This document shows, in pieces, positions 27,342 to 35,739 of a stretch of DNA of 64,000 bases (the first letter of the stretch is position 1; each line of letters begins with the position of its first letter). The translations under genes were made by a program, and so were the position numbers. The stretch is taken from positions 124,001 through 188,000 of the forward strand of contig NZ_CANNDO010000006.1 in NCBI RefSeq assembly GCF_947503385.1, in the 5' to 3' direction. The notes beneath the pieces were generated by a model. It worked only from the letters and a program-made list of their open reading frames with translations. It ran no database searches and had not been told where the DNA came from. The DNA comes from an uncultured Tateyamaria sp. (GTDB taxonomy: Bacteria > Pseudomonadota > Alphaproteobacteria > Rhodobacterales > Rhodobacteraceae).

Positions 27342-30300
27342 TGGCCCTGTTGCACATTCTCCGCGCCAGTGTCGTGGCGCTGGTCCTGATCTGGGCTGCG
27401 GTCGCGCAGGCGCAAGAACGGGCACAGGACGGCCCGGCATTGTCCGAAGACTTGGCCGAAGAAAGCGATCAGGGCTTTCTCGCCGGTCTGCTGGAGCAAA
27501 GCCTTGGGGGCGAGGGGCGCACGGTGCGTATCACGGGATTTCGTGGCGCGCTTAGCAGCACGGCAGAGATTGACCGCATCACCATTGCCGACCCGCAGGG
27601 CGTCTGGCTGACGATGGATGGCCTGACAATGGAGTGGAGCCGGTCCGCCCTGTTGCGCGGGCGGATCGACATCACCGCGTTGCGGGCGGATCGCATTGAT
27701 CTGGAGCGTACACCCGAAACACAGGACGACGGGCTGCCCGAGGCCGAGGCGTCGGGTTTCGCCCTTCCTGATTTGCCGGTGGCCATTGATATCAAGGCGT
27801 TGGAAGTGGCGCGCTTTACCCTTGGTGCGCCAATCCTTGGCGCACCGGCGGCCCTGTCGCTGTCTGCCGCTGGTCTGTTCGACGACACCACGCTGGCACT
27901 GCAATTCAACGCAAACCGGATTGATGGCAGTGACGGCGCATTTGTCATCGACGGTCGCTATGTGCGCGGGCAAGAGCGCCTTGCCCTGACCCTATCGCTG
28001 CGCGAAGGCGAGGGCGGCATCGCCGCACGCCTGCTGAACCTGCCCGATATGCCGTCGGTCGCGCTGCGTGTGGACGGAACCGGCCCTCTCAGTGACTACG
28101 AGATGGAAATCGACCTTGATACGTCCGGAACAGACCGTGTGGATGGCAGCGTTCGCCTATCCGGCGATGATGCGTCCACACGGGTGTTTGACGTCGATTT
28201 GACGGGCGATCTGGCGCCGCTGGTCGCTGCCGAGTTCCGCCCGTTTTTCGGAGCATCCACGAGCCTCGCCGCGCGGGGAAACCGTGCGGACAACGGCGTG
28301 CTGGACCTTGAGGCGCTGTCGCTGCAAACCGGCACGCTGGCCTTGTCGGGCACCCTGCGCCTTGGCGCGGATGGCTGGCCCGAACAGGCGACGCTGGAAA
28401 CAGTGCTGCGCGACGAAACAGGTGCCCCTGTAATCTTGCCCATTCCCGGTGCTGCAACGCGCGTGGATCGCGCTGATCTGACGTTGGCCTATGACGCCGC
28501 GACGGATGATGCGTGGCGCATCGGCGGCGTGGTCGAGGGGTTCACATCAGAACATCTGTCGGCTGCGCGGCTCACCTTGGATGGCGCTGGCCGGATCGAG
28601 GACCGCAAGACAATTGATGGGCGGATCGAAGTGGATGCCGAAGCGCTCGCCTTTGTGTCTGACGCGCTGCAACGCGCGGCAGGTGATACGCTGAGTGCCG
28701 GTGTCGATCTGCGCGTCGCGCAAGGCGTTCCCGTGACCCTGTCAAACCTTGCGATTGCAGGCGAAGACTATCGCCTGACCGGCGATATCGACCTCACCGG
28801 ACTGGATAGCGGATTTGAAACGGACATCAATCTACGGCTGGAAGCGGATCGGCTGGCCCGGTTTGACCAGTTGGCAGGCGCGGATCTGCGCGGTGCCGCT
28901 GATGTGGCGGTGACGGGCACGTTTGATCTGGGCGGTGCGGCGGACATCCGGCTTGATGGCAGCGCCCGCGATTTGGCGGTTGGTGTGGCACAGGTGGATG
29001 GGCTGTTGGCGGGCGACACCCGACTGACCATCCGCGCCGAACGTGACGGCGATGGCACGCGGTTGCCGCAGGTGGACCTTCGCAATGCGCAGCTGTCGCT
29101 GTCTGCGCAGGCCACTTTGCAGACCGAAGCGTCGGACGTGGCGTTCGACCTGTCGATACCGGATGGCACCCGCGTTGATCCCACGCTGACCGGCGCGTTA
29201 ACGCTGAACGGAACAGCCACGCAACGTGGCGCGGTATGGCGGGTCGCGGCCCGTGCCACTGCACCCTTTGATGCGGTGGCCAATCTGGATGGCGCAGTGA
29301 CCGGACCCGCGCCGTCGCTGACCTTTGATCTGTCTTTGCCTGACATGGCCGCCCTCGTGCCCGAGATCAGCGGCCCGCTGCGCATGGAGGGCACCGCGCG
29401 CCCCACGCCTGACGGCTGGCTGCTGGACGCCGCAGCCTCGGGGCCCTTTGCCAGCCGCGCCACTGTGAACGGGCGTGTGACAGGCACTGCGGCACCGGAT
29501 GTGACCTTTGATCTGAATGTGCCAAACATCCGCCCATTGGTGGCAAGTGTCTCCGGCCCAGTCGCCCTTCAAGGTCGCGCGCGTCAAGGTGCCGACGGGC
29601 TGTCTGTCAACTCGACGTTCCGCGGGCCCTATGAGTCCAGCGGCACTGTTGCAGGTCAGCTCACCGGTGCCGCCCCCAGTGTGACCTATGACTTGCGGTT
29701 GCCGAACATCGCCGCACTTGGCAGCCCGGTGGGCGGGCCGCTTTCGGTTTCGGGACGTGCCGATCAGGTGGCGGGCGCGTGGCGCGTGACCACGGATCTG
29801 ACCGGTCCGGGCGGCGCGACCGCCGCAATCAGGGGCACGGTCGCCAGCGCGGATGCGGTTGATATCAACGCGCAAGGCACCTTGCCCTTGGCATTGGCCA
29901 CGCCTCTCATTGCGCCGCGCAGCCTGCAAGGCACGGCACAGTTCAACCTTACGCATTCTGGTGCTGCGTCGCTGGCCAATCTCAGCGGCAGGATCACCAC
30001 GCGCGGCGCACGCCTGTCCGCACCGACCGTCGCCGTTGCGTTGAACGCGCTTGACGCCGACATCACACTGGGCGGCGGGCAGGCACAGATTGTCGCCGAC
30101 GGCGCCGTGTCCAGCGGGGGACAAGTGTCTGTGCGCGGACAGGTGGCCCTTGCCGGGGCGCTGAACAGCGACATTACCGCCACGCTGAACGATGTGCGTT
30201 TGACCGACGCCAACCTCTATGACACGCGGCTCAATGGCGGGCTGAGCCTGCGCGGCCCGCTGAGCGGCGGTGCCCTCATCGCAGGTCAGATCGACGTGGG

Positions 30301-31150
30301 CGAGACGCAGGTACAGGTGCCCAACGCCACTGGTGGCGGGTTCAGTATTATCCCGGAGATCACCCATGTCGGCGCACCACGGGATGTCCGTCAGACCATC
30401 GCCCGCGCCGGACTGAACCAACAAACCAGTGAGACCGCCTCGGGTGCGGGGCCGGGCTTTGGCCTCAACCTGACCATGAGTGCGCCATCGCGCGTGTTTG
30501 TGCGGGGCCGGGGGCTGGACGCGGAACTGGGTGGGCGCGTGACCCTGCGCGGCACCACCAACAACGTCATATCCCTTGGACGGTTCGAATTGATCCGCGG
30601 GCGTCTCGACGTTCTTGGCAAGCGGTTCGTGTTGGATGAAGGCAGCGTGAGCCTGCAAGGCCAGCTTGACCCTTTCATACGCTTTGTCGCCTCGACCTCG
30701 ACCACGACCGGCTCGGCCAGCGTCATCATTCAGGGGCCAGCCACCTCACCGCAAGTCACCTTTGAAGCCACCCCAGAAGCGCCACAGGACGAGGTGCTGG
30801 CGCAGATATTCTTTGGGCGGTCGCTTGGGACATTGTCGCCATTTCAGGCGCTGCAACTGGCGGGGGCCGTCGCCCAACTGGCCGGGCAGGGCGGCGAGGG
30901 GATCGTGTCGCGGCTGCGCCGCAACTTTGGTCTGGATGACCTCGACATCACCACCGATGACGAAGGCCGAACCGGATTGCGGTTTGGCAAGTACCTGTCG
31001 GAGAACGTGTATACAGACGTTACTGTAGGTGACAACGAAAGCGCCGGGGTGTCGCTGAACGTGGACCTGACACCCAACCTGACCGCCCGCGGGACGCAAA
31101 AGGCGGATGGGAACAGCTCGATCGGGATCTTCTTTGAGCGGGACTACTAG
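27341..31150 (+). CDS. tamB: Translocation and assembly module inner-membrane protein TamB
   Basis: 1269 residues. An N-terminal signal anchor (LRASVVALVLIWAAVAQA) precedes a very long repetitive beta-helical body, and the C-terminal 400 residues match the TamB/DUF490 domain: LRGTTNNVISLGRFELIRGR, VQGPATSPQVTFEATP-like IIQGPATSPQV, and DEVLAQIFFGRSLGTLSPFQA. TamB spans the periplasm and pairs with TamA. ATG 27341 shares its A with the tamA stop (TGATG), an overlap that couples translation. The 14-bp left att repeat lies 29 bp past the stop, so the mobile element sits directly behind this gene without damaging it. Confidence 0.95.
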   Translation: MALLHILRASVVALVLIWAAVAQAQERAQDGPALSEDLAEESDQGFLAGLLEQSLGGEGRTVRITGFRGALSSTAEIDRITIADPQGVWLTMDGLTMEWSRSALLRGRIDITALRADRIDLERTPETQDDGLPEAEASGFALPDLPVAIDIKALEVARFTLGAPILGAPAALSLSAAGLFDDTTLALQFNANRIDGSDGAFVIDGRYVRGQERLALTLSLREGEGGIAARLLNLPDMPSVALRVDGTGPLSDYEMEIDLDTSGTDRVDGSVRLSGDDASTRVFDVDLTGDLAPLVAAEFRPFFGASTSLAARGNRADNGVLDLEALSLQTGTLALSGTLRLGADGWPEQATLETVLRDETGAPVILPIPGAATRVDRADLTLAYDAATDDAWRIGGVVEGFTSEHLSAARLTLDGAGRIEDRKTIDGRIEVDAEALAFVSDALQRAAGDTLSAGVDLRVAQGVPVTLSNLAIAGEDYRLTGDIDLTGLDSGFETDINLRLEADRLARFDQLAGADLRGAADVAVTGTFDLGGAADIRLDGSARDLAVGVAQVDGLLAGDTRLTIRAERDGDGTRLPQVDLRNAQLSLSAQATLQTEASDVAFDLSIPDGTRVDPTLTGALTLNGTATQRGAVWRVAARATAPFDAVANLDGAVTGPAPSLTFDLSLPDMAALVPEISGPLRMEGTARPTPDGWLLDAAASGPFASRATVNGRVTGTAAPDVTFDLNVPNIRPLVASVSGPVALQGRARQGADGLSVNSTFRGPYESSGTVAGQLTGAAPSVTYDLRLPNIAALGSPVGGPLSVSGRADQVAGAWRVTTDLTGPGGATAAIRGTVASADAVDINAQGTLPLALATPLIAPRSLQGTAQFNLTHSGAASLANLSGRITTRGARLSAPTVAVALNALDADITLGGGQAQIVADGAVSSGGQVSVRGQVALAGALNSDITATLNDVRLTDANLYDTRLNGGLSLRGPLSGGALIAGQIDVGETQVQVPNATGGGFSIIPEITHVGAPRDVRQTIARAGLNQQTSETASGAGPGFGLNLTMSAPSRVFVRGRGLDAELGGRVTLRGTTNNVISLGRFELIRGRLDVLGKRFVLDEGSVSLQGQLDPFIRFVASTSTTTGSASVIIQGPATSPQVTFEATPEAPQDEVLAQIFFGRSLGTLSPFQALQLAGAVAQLAGQGGEGIVSRLRRNFGLDDLDITTDDEGRTGLRFGKYLSENVYTDVTVGDNESAGVSLNVDLTPNLTARGTQKADGNSSIGIFFERDY

Positions 31151-31179
31151 GCGCAAGCCACGCAGAAACAGGTGAGATA

Positions 31180-31193
31180 TGGCGGAGAGACAG
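31180..31193. repeat. Left attachment site core (14-bp direct repeat)
   Basis: TGGCGGAGAGACAG is identical to 47145-47158, which is the 3' end (CCA, acceptor and part of T arm) of tRNA-Ser. The two copies bracket the integrase and phage-like genes, as expected for attL/attR of a tRNA-targeting integrase. Confidence 0.85.
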
Positions 31194-31202
31194 TCGGGCG
31201 CT

Positions 31203-31212
31203 AGTGGACCTT
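31203..31212 (+). promoter_or_regulatory. Putative integrase arm site, left end (AGTGGACCTT)
   Basis: AGTGGACCTT lies 10 bp inside the left core repeat. The same word recurs at 31346-31366 (twice) and 47072-47092 (twice), only near the two element ends, as expected for arm-type integrase binding sites. Confidence 0.6.
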
Positions 31213-31345
31213 CTACGTTTTTCACCATGTTTCTAGCCGTCGCTTAGACTCTGATTTTTTCTTGTGTTTCCATTCGGTTACCGTAGGTGGCCCGTAAGTC
31301 GTTGGATTTGTTCGACGGAGTGTTTCGGACCGCAACGGCGAAAAA

Positions 31346-31366
31346 AGTGGACCTCAAGTGGACCTT
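31346..31366 (+). promoter_or_regulatory. Two tandem putative integrase arm sites upstream of int
   Basis: AGTGGACCTC (31346-31355) and AGTGGACCTT (31357-31366), 11 bp apart, lie just before the chosen integrase start. They match the tandem pair at the right end in spacing and sequence. Integrase bound here could also repress its own gene. Confidence 0.6.
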
Positions 31367-31379
31367 GAAAGAAAAAATC

Positions 31380-32609
31380 ATGCTGAGAAACGTCACAAAA
31401 GACACCCAACTTCGTGCCCTGCCGAAGGGCGTTCACGGGATTGTCGTCGGGCTGCGGTTCAAGGCCAACGGCGACGGCACCGGTAGCTGGCAAGGCCGGT
31501 ATCGTGTCGGGCCGCGCACCGTGACCATGTCGCTCGGAACCTACCCGTTGAACAAACTTTCGGCGGTGCGCGACGAACACCTGCAAAACCAACTCGACGC
31601 AAAGAAGGGGATCAACCCGAAGGCCGAACAAGAGGCCGAAGTGCAAGCGAACCTGAACGCTTCGACGTCGTTCCGTACGATCCTGCCGATGGCGTACGAG
31701 GACATTCGCGCCGGTTGGAAAAACGGCGGCAAAGGGTACGGGTTTCAGACGAAGATGGACGACGTCGTTCTGCCCGCAATTGGCGACATGCCCGTGGATC
31801 AGATCAAGCCCCGCGACCTCGCCAACATGTGCCGCAAGCTGTGGCACGACAAGTACCCGACGGTCGACAAGGCGCTGTTGTTCACCGGTCAGGTTCTCGC
31901 ATGGGCCGAAGACAACGACTACGGCGCAGACGGCGGTGCAGCCCGAAGAGCGCGCAAAATTCTCGGAAAGACCCGGTACGAACAGGTCAACGTGAAATCC
32001 ATGTCCTACGAAGTCGTCCCGGCCTTCTATGCGTCTCTTGGCGAAAGCCTGAGCGACCTTGCGCTGCGGTTCTTGATCCTGACCGTCGTGCGCCCCGACA
32101 ATGCTGCGTCGGCCCGCTATGACCAACTAGAAGGCGACGTTTGGCACTTACAACCGTCCGACATGAAACGTCACGCCGACCACTGGGTGCCGCTGTCCGA
32201 CGAAGCCCTGCGCGTTCTCGAACTTGCTGAACCGCAGGCGGCAAAACACCGTGAAGTCGCGGGCTTGCCACACAAGTACCTGTTCCCGTCGGCACAAGCG
32301 TACAAGACGGGCAAGGTGTCTGCGAACGACTGGACGCAATCACTACGCCGCAACAAAATGAACGCTACCGCGCATGGGTTTCGCAGTTCGTTCAAGATGT
32401 GGGCCGAACTGACGACCCCGTTTGAAAGTGTCCTGATCGAAGAAGCGTTGCACCATCGTGCACGCGGCGACGTCGAACAGGCGTACATTCGCGGCACCCT
32501 GTGCGAACTGCGTCGTCCGCTCATGCAGCAGTGGGCCAATTTTGTAGTTGGCAAAGAGAAGGCCAACGTACTTGACCTCGACGAAATGCGCCGTTTGCGG
32601 GCGGCGTGA
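31380..32609 (+). CDS. int: Tyrosine-type site-specific integrase
   Basis: 409 residues. The N-terminal part (GIVVGLRFKANGDGTGSW, then RTVTMSLGTYPLNKLSAVR) resembles the arm-binding DUF4102 domain of P4-type integrases. The catalytic domain shows Arg238 (TVVRPDNA), Lys263, His332 and Arg335 (AHGFRSSF), His358 and the nucleophile Tyr369 (EQAYIRG). It should recombine the tRNA-Ser 3' end with the element att site. ATG 31380 is chosen because a GTG start at 31287 would place the arm repeats inside the gene; that longer form (440 aa) cannot be excluded. Confidence 0.93.
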   Translation: MLRNVTKDTQLRALPKGVHGIVVGLRFKANGDGTGSWQGRYRVGPRTVTMSLGTYPLNKLSAVRDEHLQNQLDAKKGINPKAEQEAEVQANLNASTSFRTILPMAYEDIRAGWKNGGKGYGFQTKMDDVVLPAIGDMPVDQIKPRDLANMCRKLWHDKYPTVDKALLFTGQVLAWAEDNDYGADGGAARRARKILGKTRYEQVNVKSMSYEVVPAFYASLGESLSDLALRFLILTVVRPDNAASARYDQLEGDVWHLQPSDMKRHADHWVPLSDEALRVLELAEPQAAKHREVAGLPHKYLFPSAQAYKTGKVSANDWTQSLRRNKMNATAHGFRSSFKMWAELTTPFESVLIEEALHHRARGDVEQAYIRGTLCELRRPLMQQWANFVVGKEKANVLDLDEMRRLRAA

Positions 32610-32729
32610 CGCTCACGAATTGTTTCAAGCCACAGCGAAAACGTGTCCCATAATGTGCCATTGAATTGCAGTCGTATGCACACGTTTCGCTGTGGATAAA
32701 TAACTGGTTGTATTGCCGATTTTGTTCGC

Positions 32730-32761
32730 CTTTCTGAGGGTCACAGACCGTCAGAAAGGAG
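32730..32761 (+). promoter_or_regulatory. Hairpin covering the excisionase ribosome binding site
   Basis: CTTTCTGA (32730-32737) pairs with TCAGAAAG (32751-32758); inside it GGTC/GACC adds four pairs around a three-base loop. The right arm overlaps the AAAGGAG ribosome binding site (32755-32761). Folding would hide the site, so translation of the downstream gene could be conditional; it could instead be a DNA operator. Confidence 0.6.
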
Positions 32762-32764
32762 TTC

Positions 32765-32959
32765 ATTATAGCCAAAAAGTATCTCGACATTCACAAGTTG
32801 TCGGAAAAACTTTCAGGCCGTTCAATTTCTGCACTCGAACGCGACATGCGTAACGACCCCAAATTTCCCCACGCGATCAAACTAGGGCGCATTCGGTTTT
32901 GGGATGAAGACGCGATCGACGAGTACATGGAACAACGCGGCAAAGATCAAGCCGGATAA
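32765..32959 (+). CDS. AlpA-like excisionase/regulator with non-standard start codon
   Basis: About 64 residues. After the ATT or ATA initiator the protein reads AKKYLDIHKLSEKLSGRSIS, then FPHAIKLGRIRFWDEDAIDEYM: the MerR-like winged helix of AlpA/phage excisionases. A perfect AAAGGAG ends 3 bases before ATT (32765) and 6 before ATA (32768); no ATG, GTG or TTG exists in a position that keeps the first strand and helix (the first TTG, 32798, would cut them off). AlpA proteins direct excision and activate satellite genes. It follows int by 155 bp and ends at a terminator. Confidence 0.8.
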   Translation: MIAKKYLDIHKLSEKLSGRSISALERDMRNDPKFPHAIKLGRIRFWDEDAIDEYMEQRGKDQAG

Positions 32960-32964
32960 AACGC

Positions 32965-32998
32965 GAAACCCCCGGCCTCACACGCGACCGGGGGTTTC
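32965..32998 (+). terminator. Hairpin terminator after the excisionase gene
   Basis: GAAACCCCCGG (32965-32975) pairs perfectly with CCGGGGGTTTC (32988-32998) around a 12-base loop, 6 bp past the stop; it ends in ATTTGTT. Confidence 0.75.
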
Positions 32999-33033
32999 AT
33001 TTGTTCGCACCCTAACTCCACAAAGAGCAACAC

Positions 33034-33648
33034 ATGCACGATACCCCTACGCCCGCTGCCCAGCAAGCCATTGGCCCGTTTTCGGCGCTAAAATCAGACG
33101 AACAACGTGTGGTCGCTGAGGCGGCAAAAATCGTCGTTGCGGAAATCGACCGTCACGTCGACCGCCGCGAACGTAAAGTTGTGAAGCTGTTCGACGATCA
33201 AGCGACATTTCAAGTCGACCAGACAGCCCTAGACGCAATCGCAGTCATGTTCATGTCAATGGACGGTCTGACCGCCGAAGCGCGACGCAAGCTGATTGCC
33301 GACCTGCGCCGCGTCCAAAAACAGGCCTGTAATGACGTAGCGTTCAGTACCGCGATTTCGCTGGCTGCATTGCCCGAGAACGCCGAACACGTGACCTTGT
33401 TTGCGGGCAAAGCCCTGCCTGACCTAGACGCCGGGTTCGACCGCTACATCGCCCGCATTCAGGACAAGGCAAAGAAGGGGCCGCACGAAGCCGCGTACCA
33501 CCTCGCAAGTCTGTTTGCCCAGTTTGGTATGCCCGTGTCGGCAAGCCGCCGGTCGCGGTTCGTGCACGTTCTGGGCGACGTTTTCCGCGCGTGGGGTGTC
33601 AGTTTTGACCCCAAAAACGCGGCGCAATCACTAACGCGTTCAAAATAA
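33034..33648 (+). CDS. Hypothetical protein of the mobile element
   Basis: 204 residues, mostly helical and charged (AAKIVVAEIDRHVDRRERKV, AEARRKLIADLRRVQ), with a basic C-terminus (ASRRSRFVHVLGD, SLTRSK). No membrane segment or signal peptide. I recognise no family. Its position directly after int and alpA is where satellites often keep replication or regulatory genes, but no helicase, primase or HTH motif is visible. Codon usage agrees with the portal and capsid genes, so it is probably expressed. Confidence 0.7.
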   Translation: MHDTPTPAAQQAIGPFSALKSDEQRVVAEAAKIVVAEIDRHVDRRERKVVKLFDDQATFQVDQTALDAIAVMFMSMDGLTAEARRKLIADLRRVQKQACNDVAFSTAISLAALPENAEHVTLFAGKALPDLDAGFDRYIARIQDKAKKGPHEAAYHLASLFAQFGMPVSASRRSRFVHVLGDVFRAWGVSFDPKNAAQSLTRSK

Positions 33649-34278
33649 ACAACCTTTTGCACCTCAAAATGGACCGAAAAATCGCACGATTTGAGGCGCA
33701 GACATGGGGCCGGATCGGTGAATAATTGCGGTCGATCTGTTTTTTGCGACCGACAGCACAGTCGACCGCACCACGAAAAGAGCCGAGGCCACCCAACACG
33801 GCCCCGGCTCAACGACACAATCAGGTTCATGCGACTGGTTCCCTGACGTGTCCCCGGAATAGCAAGACCGCCGTTCCCAGTCAAAGCCAGTCGCCACGGT
33901 TCAGCCGGGTTCCCGTGACAAACCCGCCCAAAGTGATCTGGCCCCGCCTATCGGAAATCAGGGGCAACGAAAAATCGCAGGCGCTGTCGGCCCCTGACAA
34001 CTTGCGGCCTTGGAAACAGGGAAACCCCCGAAAGGGTCAAAGTCGGGATCGGAATGACTGACCGGGTGACCGCCGAAGCATTTCAGGACCGTGGCGCAGC
34101 CCAAAATGCGCCAGCGAGGGACGGTAGAAATACCGTCAGGGCGAGCGAAAGCGACCCCAAAGGACAACCAAGTATCGGGGCAGGTCGTGAGCCTGTCCGG
34201 GGCTGGTCACCCCCCTTGGACGCCCCTACGGCCTTATCCAAGGCGAGAAAGGGGCGAAGCTATGGGAGAAAGTGAATT
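33649..34278. other. 630-bp gene-free region with several stable hairpins
   Basis: No convincing gene. It contains GAGCCGAGGCC/GGCCCCGGCTC (33780-33810) and a run of short hairpins from 34027 to 34256: CCC-GAAA-GGG (34027-34036), GGCGCA/TGCGCC (34093-34112), GACGGTA-GAAA-TACCGTC (34120-34137), GC-GAAA-GC (34145-34152) and CGCCCCT/AGGGGCG enclosing GCCTT/AAGGC (34221-34256). GNRA tetraloops recur, so a structured RNA is possible. It could also hold a packaging or replication site. Confidence 0.45.
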
Positions 34279-34533
34279 TTGACAGACATTTATACGACTT
34301 TACACCATCGCGCCTTTCACCTGCGCTCACGCCGTGCGTCAGAGGCCGAATGGGTCGACCTGTTGCACGATCAGGCGGTGACGGACTCGGCGCGTGCGGT
34401 GCGGGATTTCATCGAACAGCGAAACCGTGTCGTCGAACAGGCGGATCGTCGGGGCCGCAAGCCTTTGCCGCGTTTGGTGCGGATCGAAGAAAACGGCCAG
34501 ATCTACATTCAACCGGAGGGGTTCAAACCGTGA
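34279..34533 (+). CDS. Small hypothetical phage-element protein
   Basis: 84 residues from TTG 34279, with GGGAG 10 bases upstream. Sequence features: an N-terminal LHHRAFHLRSRRASEAEWVD, a charged middle and a C-terminal LPRLVRIEENGQIYIQPEG strand pair. No family recognised. It opens a run of closely packed genes leading to portal and capsid; the next gene starts inside its stop (GTGA), indicating coupled translation and supporting both reading frames. Confidence 0.65.
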   Translation: MTDIYTTLHHRAFHLRSRRASEAEWVDLLHDQAVTDSARAVRDFIEQRNRVVEQADRRGRKPLPRLVRIEENGQIYIQPEGFKP

Positions 34534-34859
34534 CGTCGATCTATCAAACGCACTTGTCGCGTCGTCGCCTCGACCTAATCCCCAGCAAATGCGCCGACGG
34601 GGTTGTCACATTCCGGTCCGGTCGGATCACTGTTGGCTGGGACGGGGCGGATTTCACACCGGGCGAAATATACTCTCTGCACACACACAGACCCGATGTT
34701 TTCGATAACCTGCGTGCCTTTTTTGCTGACGTATTGGCCGGTCGAACGGGTCGAGGCAATCGCGGGACGTCGTCCGAGGATCGTATTCGGCGGCTGACCC
34801 CTCAAAAATCGCCCACGTGGGGCCATCTCGCCTTTTCGGCAGGGGTAGGCCCAGATTGA
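34530..34859 (+). CDS. Small hypothetical protein coupled to the preceding gene
   Basis: 109 residues from GTG 34530, whose last bases form the stop of the preceding gene (GTGA). An AACCGGAGGGG site lies about 10 bases upstream. The N-terminal 70 residues look folded (VVTFRSGRITVGWDGADFTPGE, then DNLRAFFADVLAG); the tail is basic and Gly/Ser-rich and probably disordered. No family recognised. The frame continues upstream without a stop, but that part only overlaps the preceding gene. Confidence 0.6.
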   Translation: MTSIYQTHLSRRRLDLIPSKCADGVVTFRSGRITVGWDGADFTPGEIYSLHTHRPDVFDNLRAFFADVLAGRTGRGNRGTSSEDRIRRLTPQKSPTWGHLAFSAGVGPD

Positions 34860-34900
34860 GACTACCGGCCCTGTGTGTGTCAGAAATTCAGGGGGTCGTC

Positions 34901-35182
34901 ATGACCGTAATCGACGAAATCGAACGGATACCACTCGACCGCGCATTTGTGCGCCGAGATATCCCCGCGATTGACTTCCTGCGTCAGCGAATGCCGTTCG
35001 CGAGTGAAGCGCAGTACGTCGCGGGCCTCGAACGCGCGGTCGACGCTGTCGAAGACCTCACATGGCGAAACACGCCTGAAGGTCAGGTTCGGTGTGACCA
35101 CGTGTGGCGCTGGTTGTCGGCGCACCTCGACGACGTCGAACGCAAGCGCCGTGTGCGGGCGTCTATGCGGGTCGTCGAGTGA
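34901..35182 (+). CDS. Small hypothetical phage-element protein
   Basis: 93 residues from ATG 34901, behind GGGGG. Predominantly helical and charged: AIDFLRQRMPFASEAQYVAG, then DHVWRWLSAHLDDVERKRRV. The size and helical nature would fit a head-assembly accessory or small DNA-binding protein, but I see no diagnostic motif and do not call it a small terminase. Same strand and codon style as the neighbours. Confidence 0.6.
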   Translation: MTVIDEIERIPLDRAFVRRDIPAIDFLRQRMPFASEAQYVAGLERAVDAVEDLTWRNTPEGQVRCDHVWRWLSAHLDDVERKRRVRASMRVVE

Positions 35183-35304
35183 GAAATACCGACAAAAATC
35201 GCGAAGGACCGCGACAAACCGCGAAGGACCGACAAGGGGTCTTTTGACCGGTCGTCAAAGTTCCGATCAATGGGTGGCCAAGCGTTCAAAACCCTTGGTA
35301 ACCC

Positions 35305-35739
35305 ATGGCCACCACTCGCATTTCTGTCGCAACGACTTGGACCAGCTTAGGGTCGGGACCGATGGCCGTCGGGCTGAACCGGGGCCGAATGTTCTTCGCC
35401 GCGCAGACGACAGCGCCCACGGACGACCGCACGGGCTATTTGCACGCCGCGCAGGGCCAGACCCGGCTGGTGTCCTTCGCAAGCACTGACACCGTCTGGG
35501 CGCGCGCTGTCGAGGCCACGACGACTATCCTGCGGGTCACCGGCGTTCTGACCTCGACCACTCGCGACCCCGCGACCGTCACAAGCTATTCCCTCTACGC
35601 CGAATTGCCTGACCCGACGACGGTCGAGGCGGGGACCATCGCGACAGTTCTTGCCGATCCGGTCGACGTCCTGCGCGGGCTGCATATCGCAATCGGACCC
35701 GTCGGCGGGAACGCTGAATATTGGACGGCGGCGTCATGA
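35305..35739 (+). CDS. Hypothetical beta-rich protein, possible virion component
   Basis: 144 residues rich in Thr, Ser, Val and Ala with alternating hydrophobic pattern (RISVATTWTSLGSGPMAVGL, TTILRVTGVLTSTT, VTSYSLYAELPDPTTV), which suggests a compact beta sandwich. No signal peptide. Small beta-rich proteins next to portal genes are often head decoration or fibre proteins; that role is a guess from context. Its stop overlaps the next start (ATGA). Confidence 0.62.
   Translation: MATTRISVATTWTSLGSGPMAVGLNRGRMFFAAQTTAPTDDRTGYLHAAQGQTRLVSFASTDTVWARAVEATTTILRVTGVLTSTTRDPATVTSYSLYAELPDPTTVEAGTIATVLADPVDVLRGLHIAIGPVGGNAEYWTAAS

Noticed and set aside
31287..32609. Longer 440-aa integrase starting at GTG 31287.
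   Set aside because: It would run through the two tandem arm-site repeats and adds 31 low-complexity residues; ATG 31380 fits the usual integrase N-terminus better.
34054..34275. 73-aa plus-strand open frame in the hairpin-rich gap.
   Set aside because: Composition is that of structured, non-coding DNA (short GNRA hairpins inside it) and there is no convincing ribosome site or fold.
34272..34859. 195-aa protein spanning two small genes.
   Set aside because: Its first half is out-of-frame sequence of the 84-aa gene; the GTGA overlap and ribosome site at 34530 support two coupled genes.
34901..35182. Possible small terminase subunit (helical, near portal).
   Set aside because: No HTH or oligomerisation motif visible; size alone is not enough, and no large terminase accompanies it.
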